This document shows, piece by piece, positions 44,982-57,226 of a stretch of 64,000 nucleotides of DNA. Source of the DNA: Narthecium ossifragum (taxonomy: Eukaryota > Streptophyta > Magnoliopsida > Dioscoreales > Nartheciaceae); assembly GCA_963920575.1 (NCBI GenBank), contig OY986965.1, forward strand, positions 30,994,007 through 31,058,006. The letters are read 5' to 3'. The stretch's first letter is position 1. Each line of letters starts with the position of its first letter. The position numbers were made by a program, and so were the translations under genes. The notes under the pieces are model-generated. The model was not told the DNA's origin. It saw only the letters and a program-made list of their open reading frames with translations, and made no database searches.

Positions 44982-46254
44982 TAGGGGTGTCCAAAAGGCC
45001 CAAATGATCCGGTCCAGTCCGGCCTGGGTGTTGGCCCTGCTGGACCGGGCTGATCCGGGTTCAGGGCCGGACCATGGCCATTTGATAAAAAAACCCGGGT
45101 TTTAAAGAAGGCCCAATCATTAGATCAAGTCCCCCAGTCCATCACTACCGTCCACATCATCACCCCAATCCCTCACACACGATCTCCTCCTCCCTCATCT
45201 CTCTCGAGCCGCGACTCCACCCGATCAACCCGCTCGCAACCCACGAACAACTCTCGCCGAAGGTCCGTCACCATCGCCGCACCAGCTTGCTTGACGCCCC
45301 ATCTCTCCTCCAACCTTCGCTAGCTTCCACATCACCCGATCCCGGCCCCGCCCTCTTCGTCAAGCCCAAGCTTCACCGGCCTCACCGCCGTCCATGACGC
45401 CAACCCCGCCAAGCTTCTCACGCCAACATTTTTCTTAGCCGGTCTCAAGTCTCTCTCTTGCTCCACCTCGTCACCAGTCGCCTCGATCCAACCACCGTCT
45501 ATGGCAGCATGTCTGGCCGCCCCCCACATCAGACCTCTCTCTTCTCTAACTCGGCCACGAGCGAGGGAGGGGCCGGCTTGACGGCGGATCTCTCCTGGAC
45601 GGGGTCGGAGAAGAGTCGCTGCGGCGAGGAGGGGCCCGGATCCGGCGAGAGATGGGGTTGGGGAGGGCGGAGCAAACGAAGTTGAGAGGGGCAGCTTCGT
45701 TGGGCTCCTATGAAGGCAAGGATTTGGAGCAGTCAACGTCGAGGGTGATGTCGGGCAGAGCAAAGTCGTTGGCGAGCACTGGAACTGGAAGGTGCGAAGG
45801 ATGTCAGCGATGGCCAAGCTCGGATGGAGGTCGCCGGTGGCGTTGGGGGATCTCAGGGTGGTCGAGGCGGTGATGGGATGGGAGAAAGAGCCGCGGGTGG
45901 CCGCGGTACGCCGGGGGTGGAAGTGGTGGTGAGGAGGGTTTTCCAGGGTTGATGGAAGTCCATCAGCGGTAGGGCTTCGCATGAGTGGCGGGGGTGTCCA
46001 ACCAGGCCAGCCCGAACGGGCCCAGTTCAACCCGGTTGTTTTTGTTATAAAAAAAAGGGGAACCAGACCGGGTTCGCCCCGGCCCGCCCCAATTCAGCCC
46101 GGTTTTCAAGCCGAACAAGCCCATACTAAGGCGGACCGGGTAGAAGGTTTCTTAGGCCCGGCATTGGCCGGATGCTTGTAAGGGCCGGGCCGGGTATTGC
46201 CTCCGACCCGACTTGGGGCCCGGTTTACCCGGGTCGGCCCGTCTGGACACCCCA
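44982..46254. mobile_element. TIR element with AGGGGTGTCC ends
   Basis: TAGGGGTGTCCAAAAGGCCC on the left is inverted as GGCCCGTCTGGACACCCCA on the right. GAAGT flanks both sides (44977-44981, 46255-46259). Subterminal sequence is rich in CCCGG and GGGCC words. A second GGGGTGTCCA start lies inside near 45990, so a shorter related element may be nested. The GC-rich middle gives long open frames (such as 45332-46030 on the minus strand, Pro/Ser/Thr-rich) with no recognisable domain. A hAT-like non-autonomous transposon is likely. Confidence 0.7.
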
Positions 46255-46494
46255 GAAGTATGGTTTATTGAATTCCAACTTGCCAAGCAGCCAAGATCAC
46301 TTAGGAGACAGAGATCGCGAGCATACCAAATCACAGGCAAGTGAATGGCGCGGACGCCGATAAGTGGGCACCCACCTGGTCCTGAGTCCATGCCATCCTC
46401 ACAATGCCAACGAGATGCACAACCCAATCAATCCAAGCTCCAATACAAGGAAAACAGAGTACGAACCTAGCCTACCACCAGGCATCCACAAAGC

Positions 46495-48286
46495 ATGGCC
46501 GTAGCCACCGTCCCCACGTCCGCTCGCCTTCTACTCTCCGGCGGCTCATCTCGCTTGGTCTCGCGCTTATCCCAGTTCCATCTCACTATCGCCGACCACC
46601 GCCGCGTAGTCTTACCAGGAGGCAAGAATAATGCCAAACATGGCGTCCGGTGTGCTGCTGCAGGCGCAGCAACAACGGAGACGGAGACCAAGAGGAAGAG
46701 GAGCGCCTACGAGCTCGAAACCCTGACGACATGGCTGCTGAAGCAAGAGCAGGCCGACCAAATCGATGCCGAGCTAACAATCGTGCTCTCCAGCATCTCC
46801 ATGGCCTGCAAACAAATCGCTTCTCTCGTCCAGAGGGCTGGCATCTCCAACCTCACCGGCGTGCAGGGTGCCGTCAATATCCAAGGCGAAGATCAGAAGA
46901 AGCTCGACGTCGTATCAAACGAGGTCTGTATTCCTTCAAATTTAAGTTGCTGGTTTGGTTGAAGGCACTTAATCAGTGGCTTTATAACAAACCCCTTTCC
47001 TGCAGGTGTTCTCGAATTGCTTGAGGTCGAGCGGTCGGACTGGCATTATCGCATCAGAGGAGGAGGACGTCCCGGTGGCCGTGGAGGAAAGCTACTCCGG
47101 AAACTACGTCGTCGTCTTCGACCCTCTTGATGGCTCTTCCAACATTGACGCCGCCGTCTCCACCGGCTCAATCTTCGGCATATACCACCCCAATGACGAG
47201 TGCTTGGCCGATGTCGGCGACGATCCCAACGTACCGACTAATTTATTCGATTAAGAAAACATGAATTCATCTCTCTATAAATCAGCCATTTTAAACAATG
47301 GCATATACTTGCAGTTGGATCAAGAAAAGCAGAGATGCGTGGTGAACGTGTGCCAACCTGGGAGCAACCTGTTGGCCGCCGGTTACTGCATGTACTCGAG
47401 CTCAGTGATCTTCGTGCTGACGGTGGGGAAGGGGGTGTACGTGTTCACGCTGGATCCTCTGTACGGAGAGTTCGTGCTCACCCAGGAGGACCTCAAGATC
47501 CCCCGGGCAGGCAAAATCTATTCTTTTAACGAGGGAAACTACCAGTTGTGGGACGAGAAGCTGAGGGCGTACATGGACAGCCTCAAGGACCCTGGCACCA
47601 CCGGAAAGCCCTACTCGGCGCGCTACATCGGCAGCCTGGTGGGGGACTTCCACAGGACTCTGCTCTATGGTGGCATCTATGGGTACCCCAGAGACAAGAA
47701 GAGCAAGAATGGCAAGCTTCGTTTGCTTTATGAGTGCGCTCCGATGAGCTTTATTGTCGAGCAGGCCGGCGGGAAGGGATCCGATGGCCACCAGAGAGTA
47801 CTTGACATCCAACCCGAAGAGGTATGCCCTGAATCATATAAGAAAACACTTGACACCTTTGTGTTGAGGTTTTCAATTGTATTCTCAATCAATCAATCGA
47901 TACAAGCCTTTTATACAGAGCTTGGATTGTAACAAACACACGAGGAATACCCTACACTATATAACTGATTGTAACAAAGCAGAACTGAAATTTAAAATGC
48001 AAATCTGATATCCACTTAGGACTTGAGATTCTCATGATCTTTATATAAAGATTGTTCTCTTCAATTGATGACTCGATATCAAACTCTAGTTGCTAACTCG
48101 ATATCAAACTCTACAATACATACGTTGATAGCTTGCTCATTCACCTGCTCACACACTATTTTACGATTCTTGATGATATTCTTGTGTTTCTTGCGTTGTT
48201 ATATATGTTGACAGATCCATCAGAGAGTTCCACTCTACATTGGCAGCGTGGAAGAAGTAGAAAAGTTGGAGAAATTCTTGGCATAA
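46495..48286 (+). CDS. Chloroplast fructose-1,6-bisphosphatase
   Basis: Hydrolyses fructose 1,6-bisphosphate to fructose 6-phosphate in the Calvin cycle in the chloroplast stroma. Four exons: 46495-46923, 47006-47230, 47315-47821, 48215-48286; all in phase with GT/AG, giving 410 residues. The first about 55 residues form a Ser/Arg-rich transit peptide. Seen: metal/substrate motif VFDPLDGSSNIDAA (from 181), SEEEDVP, ARYIGSLVGDFHRT, KLRLLYECAPMSFIVEQAGG, and C-terminus QRVPLYIGSVEEVEKLEKF. Three cysteines at 209, 226 and 231 (NDEC, QRC, VNVC) correspond to the thioredoxin-controlled redox loop found only in the plastid cp1 form, so light activation by thioredoxin f is expected. The last exon is only 72 bases, after a 393-base intron. 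Call is firm. Confidence 0.96.
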
Positions 48287-48780
48287 CAACTTCATCGACT
48301 AGCATCAAATATATGACGATGAAGCTTTGAAATACCAATGCATCAAATACCTTTTGGCTTTTGTACCTCGCAATGCGAACAAATGGCACAGCCATCTGCA
48401 TACATTGTAACTGATCTATGCATAATAAATTACTCCTGCTCCAAGAATTTCTTATAGATATCGACTTCCAGTCGAACAAGAGTTTAGCCTGTTAAAATCA
48501 TGATGAAATTGGAAGGACGCTTCTCAAGTCGATGCTTCTACGTATAAGATGCGAGTATATACCTTAACGGCTCTGGCCTCTGATCATCCGGCCCAGCAGA
48601 TGGATCTACTTGGGCCCCCATGCTGTTTGTAGTAGCCCAAACTCCGCAATGCAGCATCCAGCCCAATCTCAAACTCGGGCTTGTAGATCATAACCCGATC
48701 ATTTGGGCTGGGCATCCACGCTGGCTTTCTTCTCGAGAGTATTATCGGAAAAAGTTAAACGAAGAGTGTAGGAGTTAGGC

Positions 48781-48840
48781 GAAGCTTCTCTTGTTCGTCC
48801 GTCCGGTATCTTCTGGAAGCCCGGAAACCTCCAGAAAGCA
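48781..48840 (+). promoter_or_regulatory. Heat-shock elements upstream of sHSP
   Basis: GAAGCTTC at 48781-48788 and TTCTGGAA at 48811-48818, with further GAA units at 48824 and 48834, are nGAAnnTTCn-type binding sites for heat-shock factors about 140-195 bases before the sHSP start. CAATAAATG at 48851-48859 could act as a weak TATA element. The role is inferred from motif and position. Confidence 0.65.
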
Positions 48841-48975
48841 CGGCCAACTCCAATAAATGCTGCCTCGCCTCAGCCAGACCTCAAGCATCGAGAGCAAGCG
48901 AGCAGTACCCATAGCTACCACAGCAAGAGTCCTTCTCGAAATCCACCACTCTTCGTTTTAGCTTTAGGCATAGGG

Positions 48976-49440
48976 ATGTCGCTCATCAGGAGCAATGTCT
49001 TCGATCCCTTCTCCCTCAACGTTTGGGATCCTTTACACGGTTTCCCTTTGGACAACTTCCGCTCCCTCTCTGACTTCCGCCCCGGCTTCGCCGGCGAGGC
49101 ATCGGCCTTCGCCAACGCTCGCTTTGACTGGAAGGAGACCCCGGAGGCCCACGTCTTCAAGGCAGACCTACCGGGGGTGAAGAAGGAGGAGATCAAGGTG
49201 GAGGTCGAGGACGGCAGAGTCCTGCAGATCAGCGGCGAGCGGACTAAGGAAAAGGAGGAGAAGAACGACAAGTGGCACAGGGTTGAGAGGAGCAGCGGCC
49301 AGTTCCTGAGGAGGTTCCAGCTGCCGGAGAATGCGAAGGTGGATCAGGTGAAGGCGGCCATGGAGAATGGAGTGCTTACCGTCACCGTGCCCAAGGATGT
49401 CAAGAAGCCGGAGGTCAAATCCATTCAGATCGCTAGCTAA
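48976..49440 (+). CDS. Class I small heat shock protein (17-18 kDa)
   Basis: Intronless 154-residue cytosolic class I sHSP, an ATP-independent chaperone that binds unfolding proteins during heat stress. N-terminus [13 protein letters not shown] matches the class I consensus. The alpha-crystallin domain runs from about residue 46 to 140 with [46 protein letters not shown] and the GVLTVTVPK signature. The C-terminal IQI motif (KSIQIAS) mediates oligomer assembly. Lack of introns and the heat-shock elements upstream are typical for this family. It lies between the FBPase (same strand, 690 bases upstream) and a convergent mS34 gene. No oddities seen. Confidence 0.97.
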   Translation: MSLIRSNVFDPFSLNVWDPLHGFPLDNFRSLSDFRPGFAGEASAFANARFDWKETPEAHVFKADLPGVKKEEIKVEVEDGRVLQISGERTKEKEEKNDKWHRVERSSGQFLRRFQLPENAKVDQVKAAMENGVLTVTVPKDVKKPEVKSIQIAS

Positions 49441-50013
49441 ACTGCTAAAAGTGGTGTTCACTCTACCGCCGTCTGTCCGCCTATCGTATTTAGTTTGGGT
49501 CATGGCTTGAGGGTTAATAGTTTCTCCATTTAGGGAGTGATCTAATAAGTATGATGTAACTGCTCAGTTGTGCTGGTACCTAGCGAGTCTGAGATAAGAG
49601 TGTGATCTTGTAATCCTTCTTGTCTTGTCTTATATATAGTGTTTGATCACAGTCTTCTTTACTACTGGATGTTTCAAACGCGCGTCTTCTGGCTTGGCCT
49701 TCGCTAATATAAAAGCTTACTAACACGGGATGAATACTAGCTTAAAAACTTAACTCTTCCTGAAAAAAGATGAATCACATACACATAAAAGACGAGACCA
49801 TCGTCGGGAAAACATGCAAACAATGTCGTTATTGCTATAAAGAGTTGATTAAGACTTGCTAATCATCATCAAGATAAAAACTGTTCCATAATCAAAATCT
49901 GAAATTTTAAGACTAACTCCCAGATGTAAAAAGCTAATTCTGGTCCACCGCACAAGAAACACAAAGCCAGAAGAACCTTGAAAAAAAGAAGAACAAGGCC
50001 AACAAAGCATTCT

Positions 50014-52694
50014 CTATGCGGTAACTTCGGCCTGCACCGAGCATTCTTCTGGCTTTGCCAAAAAAGATTTTACCTTCCTTGACTCTGGAATGTATTTCCA
50101 GCCACGTTTGTGAACTCCACTTATTTTCACTGGAGTATCTGCAACTGCTACGCCTGCAAGAAGCACATATTTCACCAGACTAGAAATATGACTTCCTATA
50201 AAGCAAAGTGAAACCTAATGCAATATATTATCTAGAATAGAAGCCTGGGATCTTTAGACACGTTTCCTCATTGATAGTGGGTAGCCCAGGTGTACTGGGT
50301 TTTTGTAGCTTCGGCTTAATTTGTCAAAAGAATAGAAGAATCGAAGCATATACGCAGCTAATTTTGCCAATTTTTGGTATAGCATTTTTGTCTCAGTTCA
50401 CTATTAGGTGTATCCTTGTTCTTCCCACCTTCATAAAGAATTGAAAAACATTTGCATGAATTCTTCAAAAGCAAGTTTAATATAAAATGAGAATAACATT
50501 CACATTTGAAGCGCAGACATTGCAGCTAAATCTTTAAGCAAAATTAGTCTATGTTACATGGAGGGATCTTGCATCCATGAAAGAAGATAGTCTAGGCAAA
50601 GAATTCAACTTAATGTGCTAATCATTAGAAAATATACATGCATCAGACGGAATCAGTTTTACCATAACAAGCATTCAATGATATGATTAGCAGCAAGTGT
50701 TGATGAATTGCTTCATTGAACTTATGTAATGGAAAGGTGAAGATTGATTTCTTTGCAGTCACGAAGTTGAAGAGGACCTATGACAAACATATGGACCAAA
50801 AATGAAATCTCCTGTGGCTTGATTGCCTGGATTTGACGGATGATAGGATCAGGCAGCAGTAACACTGATTTGCAAGGGAACACAGATCATGATAATCTAA
50901 AAGAAAGCAGCTTGGTGCTCCTTGTTCCAGCTTAAGAAGGAAAGTGTAAAACAAAAATCAAGACTAGTTTATGGAGAGTCATTGACATCCAATCTGCACA
51001 AGTAACGAGGACTTTGGAAACTTTGAACCACAATGGACGCCAAAGATTATACTAAACAAGAGCAGGATTGTCCACAGAAAATCAGTAGAATTTGAACACC
51101 TGACAAGTTCTAACAACAAATAAGACCCTTGTGACACTCAGATTTGCTAAAAGAAATGAATCTTTATAATCTTTTAGTTTGTTTGTTGGGCATCAGATGT
51201 AAAGCCTTACATTTAAAATCCAGCAAAATAAATGTTTGTTCAAGGTGACAACCAACAAATTACCAGTCAATTTTTAATGGTGCAACAACAACACTAACCT
51301 TTGCCCGCAAATAAATGTTTGTTCTGTTGTTTGGTTACTTAGCCTTTAGGCTCAATTTTTCAGGGGGGGGGGGGACTAAGTCATTAGCACTCCATATGCT
51401 TCCAACATATGTAATTATTCGCTTTTAGATTGGCAATGATTTGTACAACGAGACTTATGCCTGGTAATTGAAAATGCAAAGCATAAGAAAACCTAAAAGC
51501 AAGAATTGTCAACAATAGATTCAGGTATAATGGAACCAAGTAACAGTTTTTGTTCATGAACTTATCAGCAATAGGTTCATACTCCTACTTTGAGTGTCTA
51601 TGCTTCATCACATTCACTGGGTCAGTAATGCCTTTATTCCCTTGCAGCAATCACATAAAGAGCACCATTCTAGTCACCTCCAACCTATAGTAAGGCTGAA
51701 TATTTGCCCTTCAACAGCCATTTCAGCAGAATAAAAGGCAATCGAATACAAGATTGGACTATCTAACTGTGAAAAACTATTTCTAGAGCTGTCCTAGTTC
51801 ACAATATTTTAAAACCATCTTCATTGATCAAAATTGCTCTTCCATAAGCTACACATATGACACAATAAAATCGATCTAATATGCATTGGGAAAATGGGCA
51901 GATAGGCTTCCTCATTGTGTTCCTAATTAGTACATGAATTCAACTTCTTGCAGCCTTCATGGAAAAATTAGGTCCATGTCCATGATAAAAACTGAAAATA
52001 TAACACTCTAAAAACATCTGCATTATGTGGTTCGCATGTTCTTGCACTACTAGAAGACACATTGGCACATCCAAGTAATGTAGCATTGTAAAGCATGTGA
52101 TTCAATCAACAATTCTGACATTACAAGGAAAAGAATGATGATTCTACTATCACCAAATGGCATAGAGTGAAAGTCAAAAGCTAATCTATTTAGACAAATT
52201 GAAAAGCTAAGGTAAAAGATGAGAATCCGCCATGTCTGATATGAGAATGGAACATACCAGCTTTATGCCTGATACCCCAAGCCTTGCCGTGCCGACCATC
52301 CTGTTATAGAATCAGAAAGAATAACTTATCATTCTTTTCTCTTGGCACGAAGGGAATCGACAGCAGAGGTGAAAATAAATCAAGGAACGGTAGAGTCGGC
52401 GAGGTGGAGATACACCTTGTAGAGATTGATCTTGGTGACCTGGTAGGAGAGATCCCTCCATTTGGTCTTTGCCATCTTGTACCCTATCCCCCAGTCCGGC
52501 AGGTACTGCGCCACCTCGAACAGGTTCTTCTTCTTTTTCCGCTTCGGCTTCGACGCATCCGTCGCCGCGGCAACGGCGGAGGTGCTCGGCGACGTAGCAG
52601 CACTGCTTAGGGCTCGCAAAATAGTCAAAGACTGCCGGAATAAGCCGACGGCTTTGCCCACCGCCGTGCCGTTGGCCTGGAACAACGCCATCAT
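50014..52694 (-). CDS. Mitochondrial ribosomal protein S34 (mS34)
   Basis: Three exons on the minus strand: 52694-52416 (93 codons), 52300-52258 (43 bases) and 50153-50014, all with GT/AG and continuous phase, giving 153 residues. The basic N-terminus is followed by KKKKNLFEVAQYLPDWGIG, MAKTKW, KINLYK, then exon 2 DGRHGKAWGIRHKAG and exon 3 KISGVHKRGWKYIP, the pattern of plant mS34/MRP-S34, a small-subunit protein of the mitoribosome. The 2.1-kb second intron hides exon 3 from simple ORF scans. The alternative start at the second Met is possible (MMALF). The N-terminus is likely a mitochondrial targeting signal. Upstream it shares an intergenic region with the divergent lectin gene. Family call is by motif memory, so moderately firm. 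Confidence 0.85.
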
Positions 52695-53130
52695 AGAGCC
52701 GCCACCCTTTCGCCTTCCGCGCCTGTTTCGCGCTCGACGAAATGACGCACCGAAGGTGAAGCGGCGTGGGTTGCGTTTGCGCTTATGCGATCGGGTGGTA
52801 AAAAGTTTGGTATTTTCTAGTCGTAGCCGAACTAGCTGAGCCGCATCGGTTATGTGGTCGGGCTCACACTAACCCACGCCTAAGTCAGCCCGATCAGCCG
52901 ACATTTCACTGCCAAATTAGCTGGCGCTTGGATGCTCCCAACGGATAAAGCCACTGACAGCTTGACTAAAAATATAATCCACAAGAGCCACAAAAATCGA
53001 TAGCGTCCAAAGCATCCAACGGTTCTAGTGGCATCCCATTCCACTCCCCGCACGCCAAGCCTAAAGGCTAAAGCCCCAAGAAAAGTTAAAGCGAACCCCA
53101 TTTTGCTCAGAAAGCTTTGTTCATCTCGGT

Positions 53131-53162
<32 letters not shown>

Positions 53163-53447
53163 TTTCCATTCCAGTAGAGCTGCTCTCCTCTTGTCAGTGA
53201 GATTCGAGCTCGCCGGAGCATCCCCTCTCCATCCCGAGCGCCCCAAACCCTAGCCCTGAGTTTTCACTTCCCCAGCCACATCCCAAACCCTTTGCTTTGT
53301 TAGCTCTAACAACCCACCAAAGCCGAGGTAGGTGATCTCCACTCAGATTGTCTCTCAGCTTCCCTCTGAAACCCTAGATGGTAGATGGAAGGAAGGATGA
53401 CCGATCCATAGCCTAATTTGCAGCTCAGAGAAGACCAAAGAGGGGAA
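52695..53447. promoter_or_regulatory. Shared divergent promoter region, mS34 and lectin gene
   Basis: About 750 bases between two genes transcribed away from each other. It contains a (CT)n run at 53139-53163, a frequent feature of plant 5' UTRs, on the lectin side. I cannot place TATA boxes with confidence. Confidence 0.45.
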
Positions 53448-54497
53448 ATGTCCGGCTCGCTCCTCTTCAGGTGCTTCCCGTTCCTCGTCTTCTTGTTTGC
53501 CGCTGCTCTAAATATCGAAGCCCTAGCTACAAAAGCCCCCTTTTCGTTCTCGTTTACGTCGTTTGAGGGAAATAGTACTGCTTTTGTCTCCGGGATTACT
53601 CTCTACGGTGACGCCCGGGTCAATGGTTCTGTGGTTAGGATGACGCAGTCGACGAGTTCCAGCGCCGGGCGCATGGTCTACAGGAAATCCATCAGATTAG
53701 TTGGTCGAAACCCGGGATTTTCTACCTCTCTCTCCTTCTCTATGTCGTCGGGCAATGAAGGCGCGCTGGCTTTCTTCATGGCCCCAACCAGTGTTTCTCA
53801 GGGCTCGACAGATGGGCTTGGTTTGGGGCTTTTGCCTAGCGTTCTTGCTGTAGAGTTCCTTGCCGGGACGGACCCCAAATCTAATGATTCCAGTGCAAAC
53901 CGCATCACCATCGTTATTGGTAGCCTGGTCTCGGTAAAAAGCAGCGACCTTTCCAAAGCCGGCTTGATCCTTAACAGCGGAGAGGTGCTGCATTCTTGGA
54001 TTGATTACCACGGGGATACTAAAAGACTGGAAGTGAGGCTCAACAAATCTAGGGTTTCAAAGCCATCCAAGTCGTTGATATCATACCCTATTGATCTATC
54101 TGAGTGGCTTTGGAGGGAGCCGATGATGGTGGGTTTAAGTTCTTTAGGCCAGAACTCTACTTCGTCAAACCTTGTCTTCGCTTGGAGCTTTGCTACTGAG
54201 CATGGAGCCCCATACTTGGCGCATTCAGATCCACTGGATCCCGAATCCTTCCCGGCGCACCCAAATGTGATCCCTCCCGTGCACCCTAGAAGAATTTATC
54301 TTTATGGAATTCTCATGACATTGGTTCTTGGAGCTGCTTGTGGAGCCTTGGTAGCGTTCATCGTGTTATTTGTTTGGTCCACAGCTGTTGATCGCCGGCC
54401 AGTTGCGCCTGAAGTGAATGAAGCCAGATCTGTAGAATTTGGCTATGAAAAGGTTGTACTGGTTGAAGATAAAGCCTCAGATGCCACTACAAAGTAG
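53448..54497 (+). CDS. L-type lectin-domain membrane protein without kinase
   Basis: Intronless, 349 residues. Signal peptide (1 to about 27), legume-lectin domain (about 30-255) with FSFSFTSFEGNSTAF, GLGLGLLP, VLAVEFLAGTD, HSWIDYHGDTKRLEVRL and FAWSF motifs typical of the lectin half of L-type lectin receptor kinases, a transmembrane helix (284-310) and a 39-residue cytosolic tail with no kinase. An upstream Met at 53418 adds ten polar residues; I prefer 53448 because a signal peptide then starts at once. Some plants have such kinase-less lectin proteins (the family of Arabidopsis At3g09190). The legume-lectin metal site is only partly recognisable. Likely a plasma-membrane sugar- or ligand-binding protein; partner unknown. 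Confidence 0.88.
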   Translation: MSGSLLFRCFPFLVFLFAAALNIEALATKAPFSFSFTSFEGNSTAFVSGITLYGDARVNGSVVRMTQSTSSSAGRMVYRKSIRLVGRNPGFSTSLSFSMSSGNEGALAFFMAPTSVSQGSTDGLGLGLLPSVLAVEFLAGTDPKSNDSSANRITIVIGSLVSVKSSDLSKAGLILNSGEVLHSWIDYHGDTKRLEVRLNKSRVSKPSKSLISYPIDLSEWLWREPMMVGLSSLGQNSTSSNLVFAWSFATEHGAPYLAHSDPLDPESFPAHPNVIPPVHPRRIYLYGILMTLVLGAACGALVAFIVLFVWSTAVDRRPVAPEVNEARSVEFGYEKVVLVEDKASDATTK

Positions 54498-55169
54498 TGG
54501 TTGTGGTGAGGATGGTGATGATTTTGTTTGTTTAAGTGGTGTACAATTAGTTGTGTATAACATTATCCCACTTTGTACTCTTTCTTTTGGCTCTGATGGA
54601 AGCTATAGCTTTTGGTGCAAACCTTCTCAGGGCTATATTTTCTATCACAAGAAAGCTGCTGTTGTATTGATATCCTCTGCACTGTTCGTAGTTTATTTCA
54701 TCATTCTATGCAAGTGTAAGCTTCGAATCCTTCTCTCATTGATCAAAACTAAGTTGGAAGTATATTGGTTCCGGTTTTGATGGCGTTTTCTTCTGTGTGA
54801 TGTAATATTGCCAACAAGAAGTTGCAGACAAGTATCTATGCATGCAAGTGTATAAATTCCATTTATGAGCCACATGGACAGACGGATTCCGTGTGCTCTT
54901 CCTCTGTATGCGCATTGGTTCTGGCTTTGAGCATTTGTTTCTCTCTGATATATTATTGGCGACAAGTCACAAGTATGGACCTCCCTCCCCTTCGTCATAC
55001 AAGAAGTGTATTATGCTATGTTGGCTTTCTCAGGCAAGTTGGTACTGATTTCATCAAATGGTTTTCCACCCTCTCTTGTATTCTCCATCAGTTTTGAACC
55101 AGCTCAGATAGCTTACATCTATGTTAGACTCATCTCCATAGCTATCAAAAACTTCTTACCAAACTCAAC

Positions 55170-55545
55170 TGTGTTTCTTACAAGCATCCTCCTCGTGAGA
55201 TGATCTTTGCACTCACAAACAATGTAAGGAAAAAACTCGATGCACGTCTCCTGCGAACACATGAGCTTAAAGCGCCCAAACATCAACACAAGAACAAGAA
55301 GATACTTTGACGCTTTGGAAGGAACTATATCAAAGTAGGCATTCTACTTTGTTTCCCACCAGCATCCTCATGAGATGATGATCTTTGCACTCACAAACCA
55401 TGGAAGGAAAACTCAATGCACATCGTCTCCTGCGAACACAAGCTTAAAGAGCCTAAACAATGGAGACAGTACACTCCACCACAAGAACAAGATAATTTGA
55501 CATTCTAAAAGGAACTATATCAAAGTAAGCATATAAAGTCGCACA
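55170..55545. repeat. Local tandem duplication, about 185 bases
   Basis: CATCCTCCTCGTGAGATGATCTTTGCACTCACAAAC... at 55186 onward and CATCCTCATGAGATGATG... at 55363 onward are two ordered similar copies, each ending AGGAACTATATCAAAGTA.GC (55338, 55530). It lies between the lectin gene and the beta-tubulin 3' end and may overlap the tubulin 3' flank. Confidence 0.85.
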
Positions 55546-55701
55546 ATCTTTGCTCGCATAACATTGTTCAAGGAAGAAAACAAGCTATAACACCCACAGA
55601 ACAGATACTAAACAACACAAAGAGGATCATCAAGCCAAAACACCATTCATTCCTCTTGTAATTAAACAGCAACCGGTGGTTGCACAGTCTCCTTGAGAGT
55701 C

Positions 55702-57226
55702 TCACATCTCCTCACCCTCTTCCTCTTCCTCATAGTCTCCTTCCTCGTCGGCGGTTGCATCCTGGTACTGCTGATACTCTGAGACAAGATCATTCATGTT
55801 ACTCTCAGCCTCTGTGAACTCCATCTCATCCATGCCTTCACCAGTGTACCAGTGCAAGAAAGCCTTCCTCCTGAACATGGCAGTGAATTGCTCGCTGACA
55901 CGCCGGAACATCTCCTGAATTGATGTAGAATTGCCAATAAATGTGGACGCCATCTTCAAGCCTATCGGCGGGATGTCACAAACAGTCGACTTCACGTTAT
56001 TGGGAATCCACTCAACAAAGTAGGATGAGTTCTTGTTCTGCACATTGAGCATCTGCTCATCCACCTCCTTAGTGCTCATCTTGCCACGGAACATGGCAGA
56101 GGCTGTTAGGTACCTTCCATGCCGTGGATCAGCGGCACACATCATGTTCTTGGAGTCCCACATTTGCTGGGTAAGCTCTGGAACTGTGAGAGCGCGATAC
56201 TGCTGCGATCCACGGGACGTCAACGGAGCAAAGCCCACCATGAAGAAGTGAAGGCGGGGGAAGGGGATGAGGTTCACGGCGAGCTTCCGCAGGTCGGAGT
56301 TCAGCTGGCCAGGGAACCTCAGGCAGCATGTCACTCCCGACATGGTTGCAGATATCAGATGATTCAAGTCCCCAACTGTGCAAGAAAGTAACAGAATGAG
56401 ACCAACATAGCGAGTCAGATCCAAGCAATATAGTTGGATACGAAGTTAAAAGAGAGGAGATGCTCACAGCTAGGTGTGGAGAGCTTGAGGGTTCTGAAGC
56501 AGATGTCGTATAGAGCTTCATTATCGAGGACCATGCACTCATCGGCGTTCTCGACGAGCTGATGAACGGAGAGCGTGGCGTTGTAGGGCTCGACAACTGT
56601 GTCTGAGACCTTAGGTGAGGGGAAGACGGAGAAGGTAAGCATCATCCGATCTGGGTACTCTTCCCTGATCTTAGAGATTAGAAGCGTCCCCATCCCAGAG
56701 CCAGTTCCTCCTCCGAGAGAATGGCACACCTGGAAACCTAGATCCCATAATAAAAACAGTATTACCCACATGAAATCGGAAAAAATTTCACCCTTCTTCG
56801 CCCTAATAGCAGATTTATTGAGATCATCGTACCTTGCAAGCAGTCACAGTTCTCGGCTTCCTTACGAACAACATCGAGCACGGAATCGATGAGCTCGGCA
56901 CCCTCGGTGTAATGCCCTTTTGCCCAGTTGTTGCCGGCGCCAGATTGCCCAAAGACAAAGTTGTCAGGGCGGAAGATCTGGCCGTAAGGACCAGATCGGA
57001 GGCTGTCCATGGTCCCCGGCTCCAGGTCCATGAGCACCGCACGAGGAACGTACCGTCCGCCGCTCGCCTCATTGAAGTAGACATTGACCCTCTCGAGCTG
57101 GAGCTCGGAGTCGCCGTCGTACTTCCCGGTGGTGTCGATCCCGTGCTCGGTGCACACCACCTCCCAGAACTTCGCACCGATCTGGTTGCCGCATTGGCCA
57201 CCCTGGATGTGAAGGATCTCACGCAT
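55702..57226 (-). CDS. Beta-tubulin
   Basis: Three exons on the minus strand: 57226-56833 (394 bases), 56737-56468 (270) and 56375-55702 (674), the conserved plant beta-tubulin arrangement; total 445 residues. Seen: N-terminal MREI (the tetrapeptide read in tubulin mRNA autoregulation), GGQCGNQIG, the GTP-binding [29 protein letters not shown], and an acidic tail ending EEEEEGEEM. Polymerises with alpha-tubulin into microtubules in the cytoplasm. On the upstream side a TGGGCC element near 57375 and a TTAATAAATAAACC stretch near 57350 are possible promoter elements. No truncation or frameshift. Isotype not assigned. Confidence 0.98.

Noticed and set aside
45332..46030. Minus-strand 232-codon open frame
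   Set aside because: It lies within a TIR element and is Pro/Thr/Ser-rich with no recognisable domain. It also runs into the element's terminal repeat text, so I do not call it a gene.
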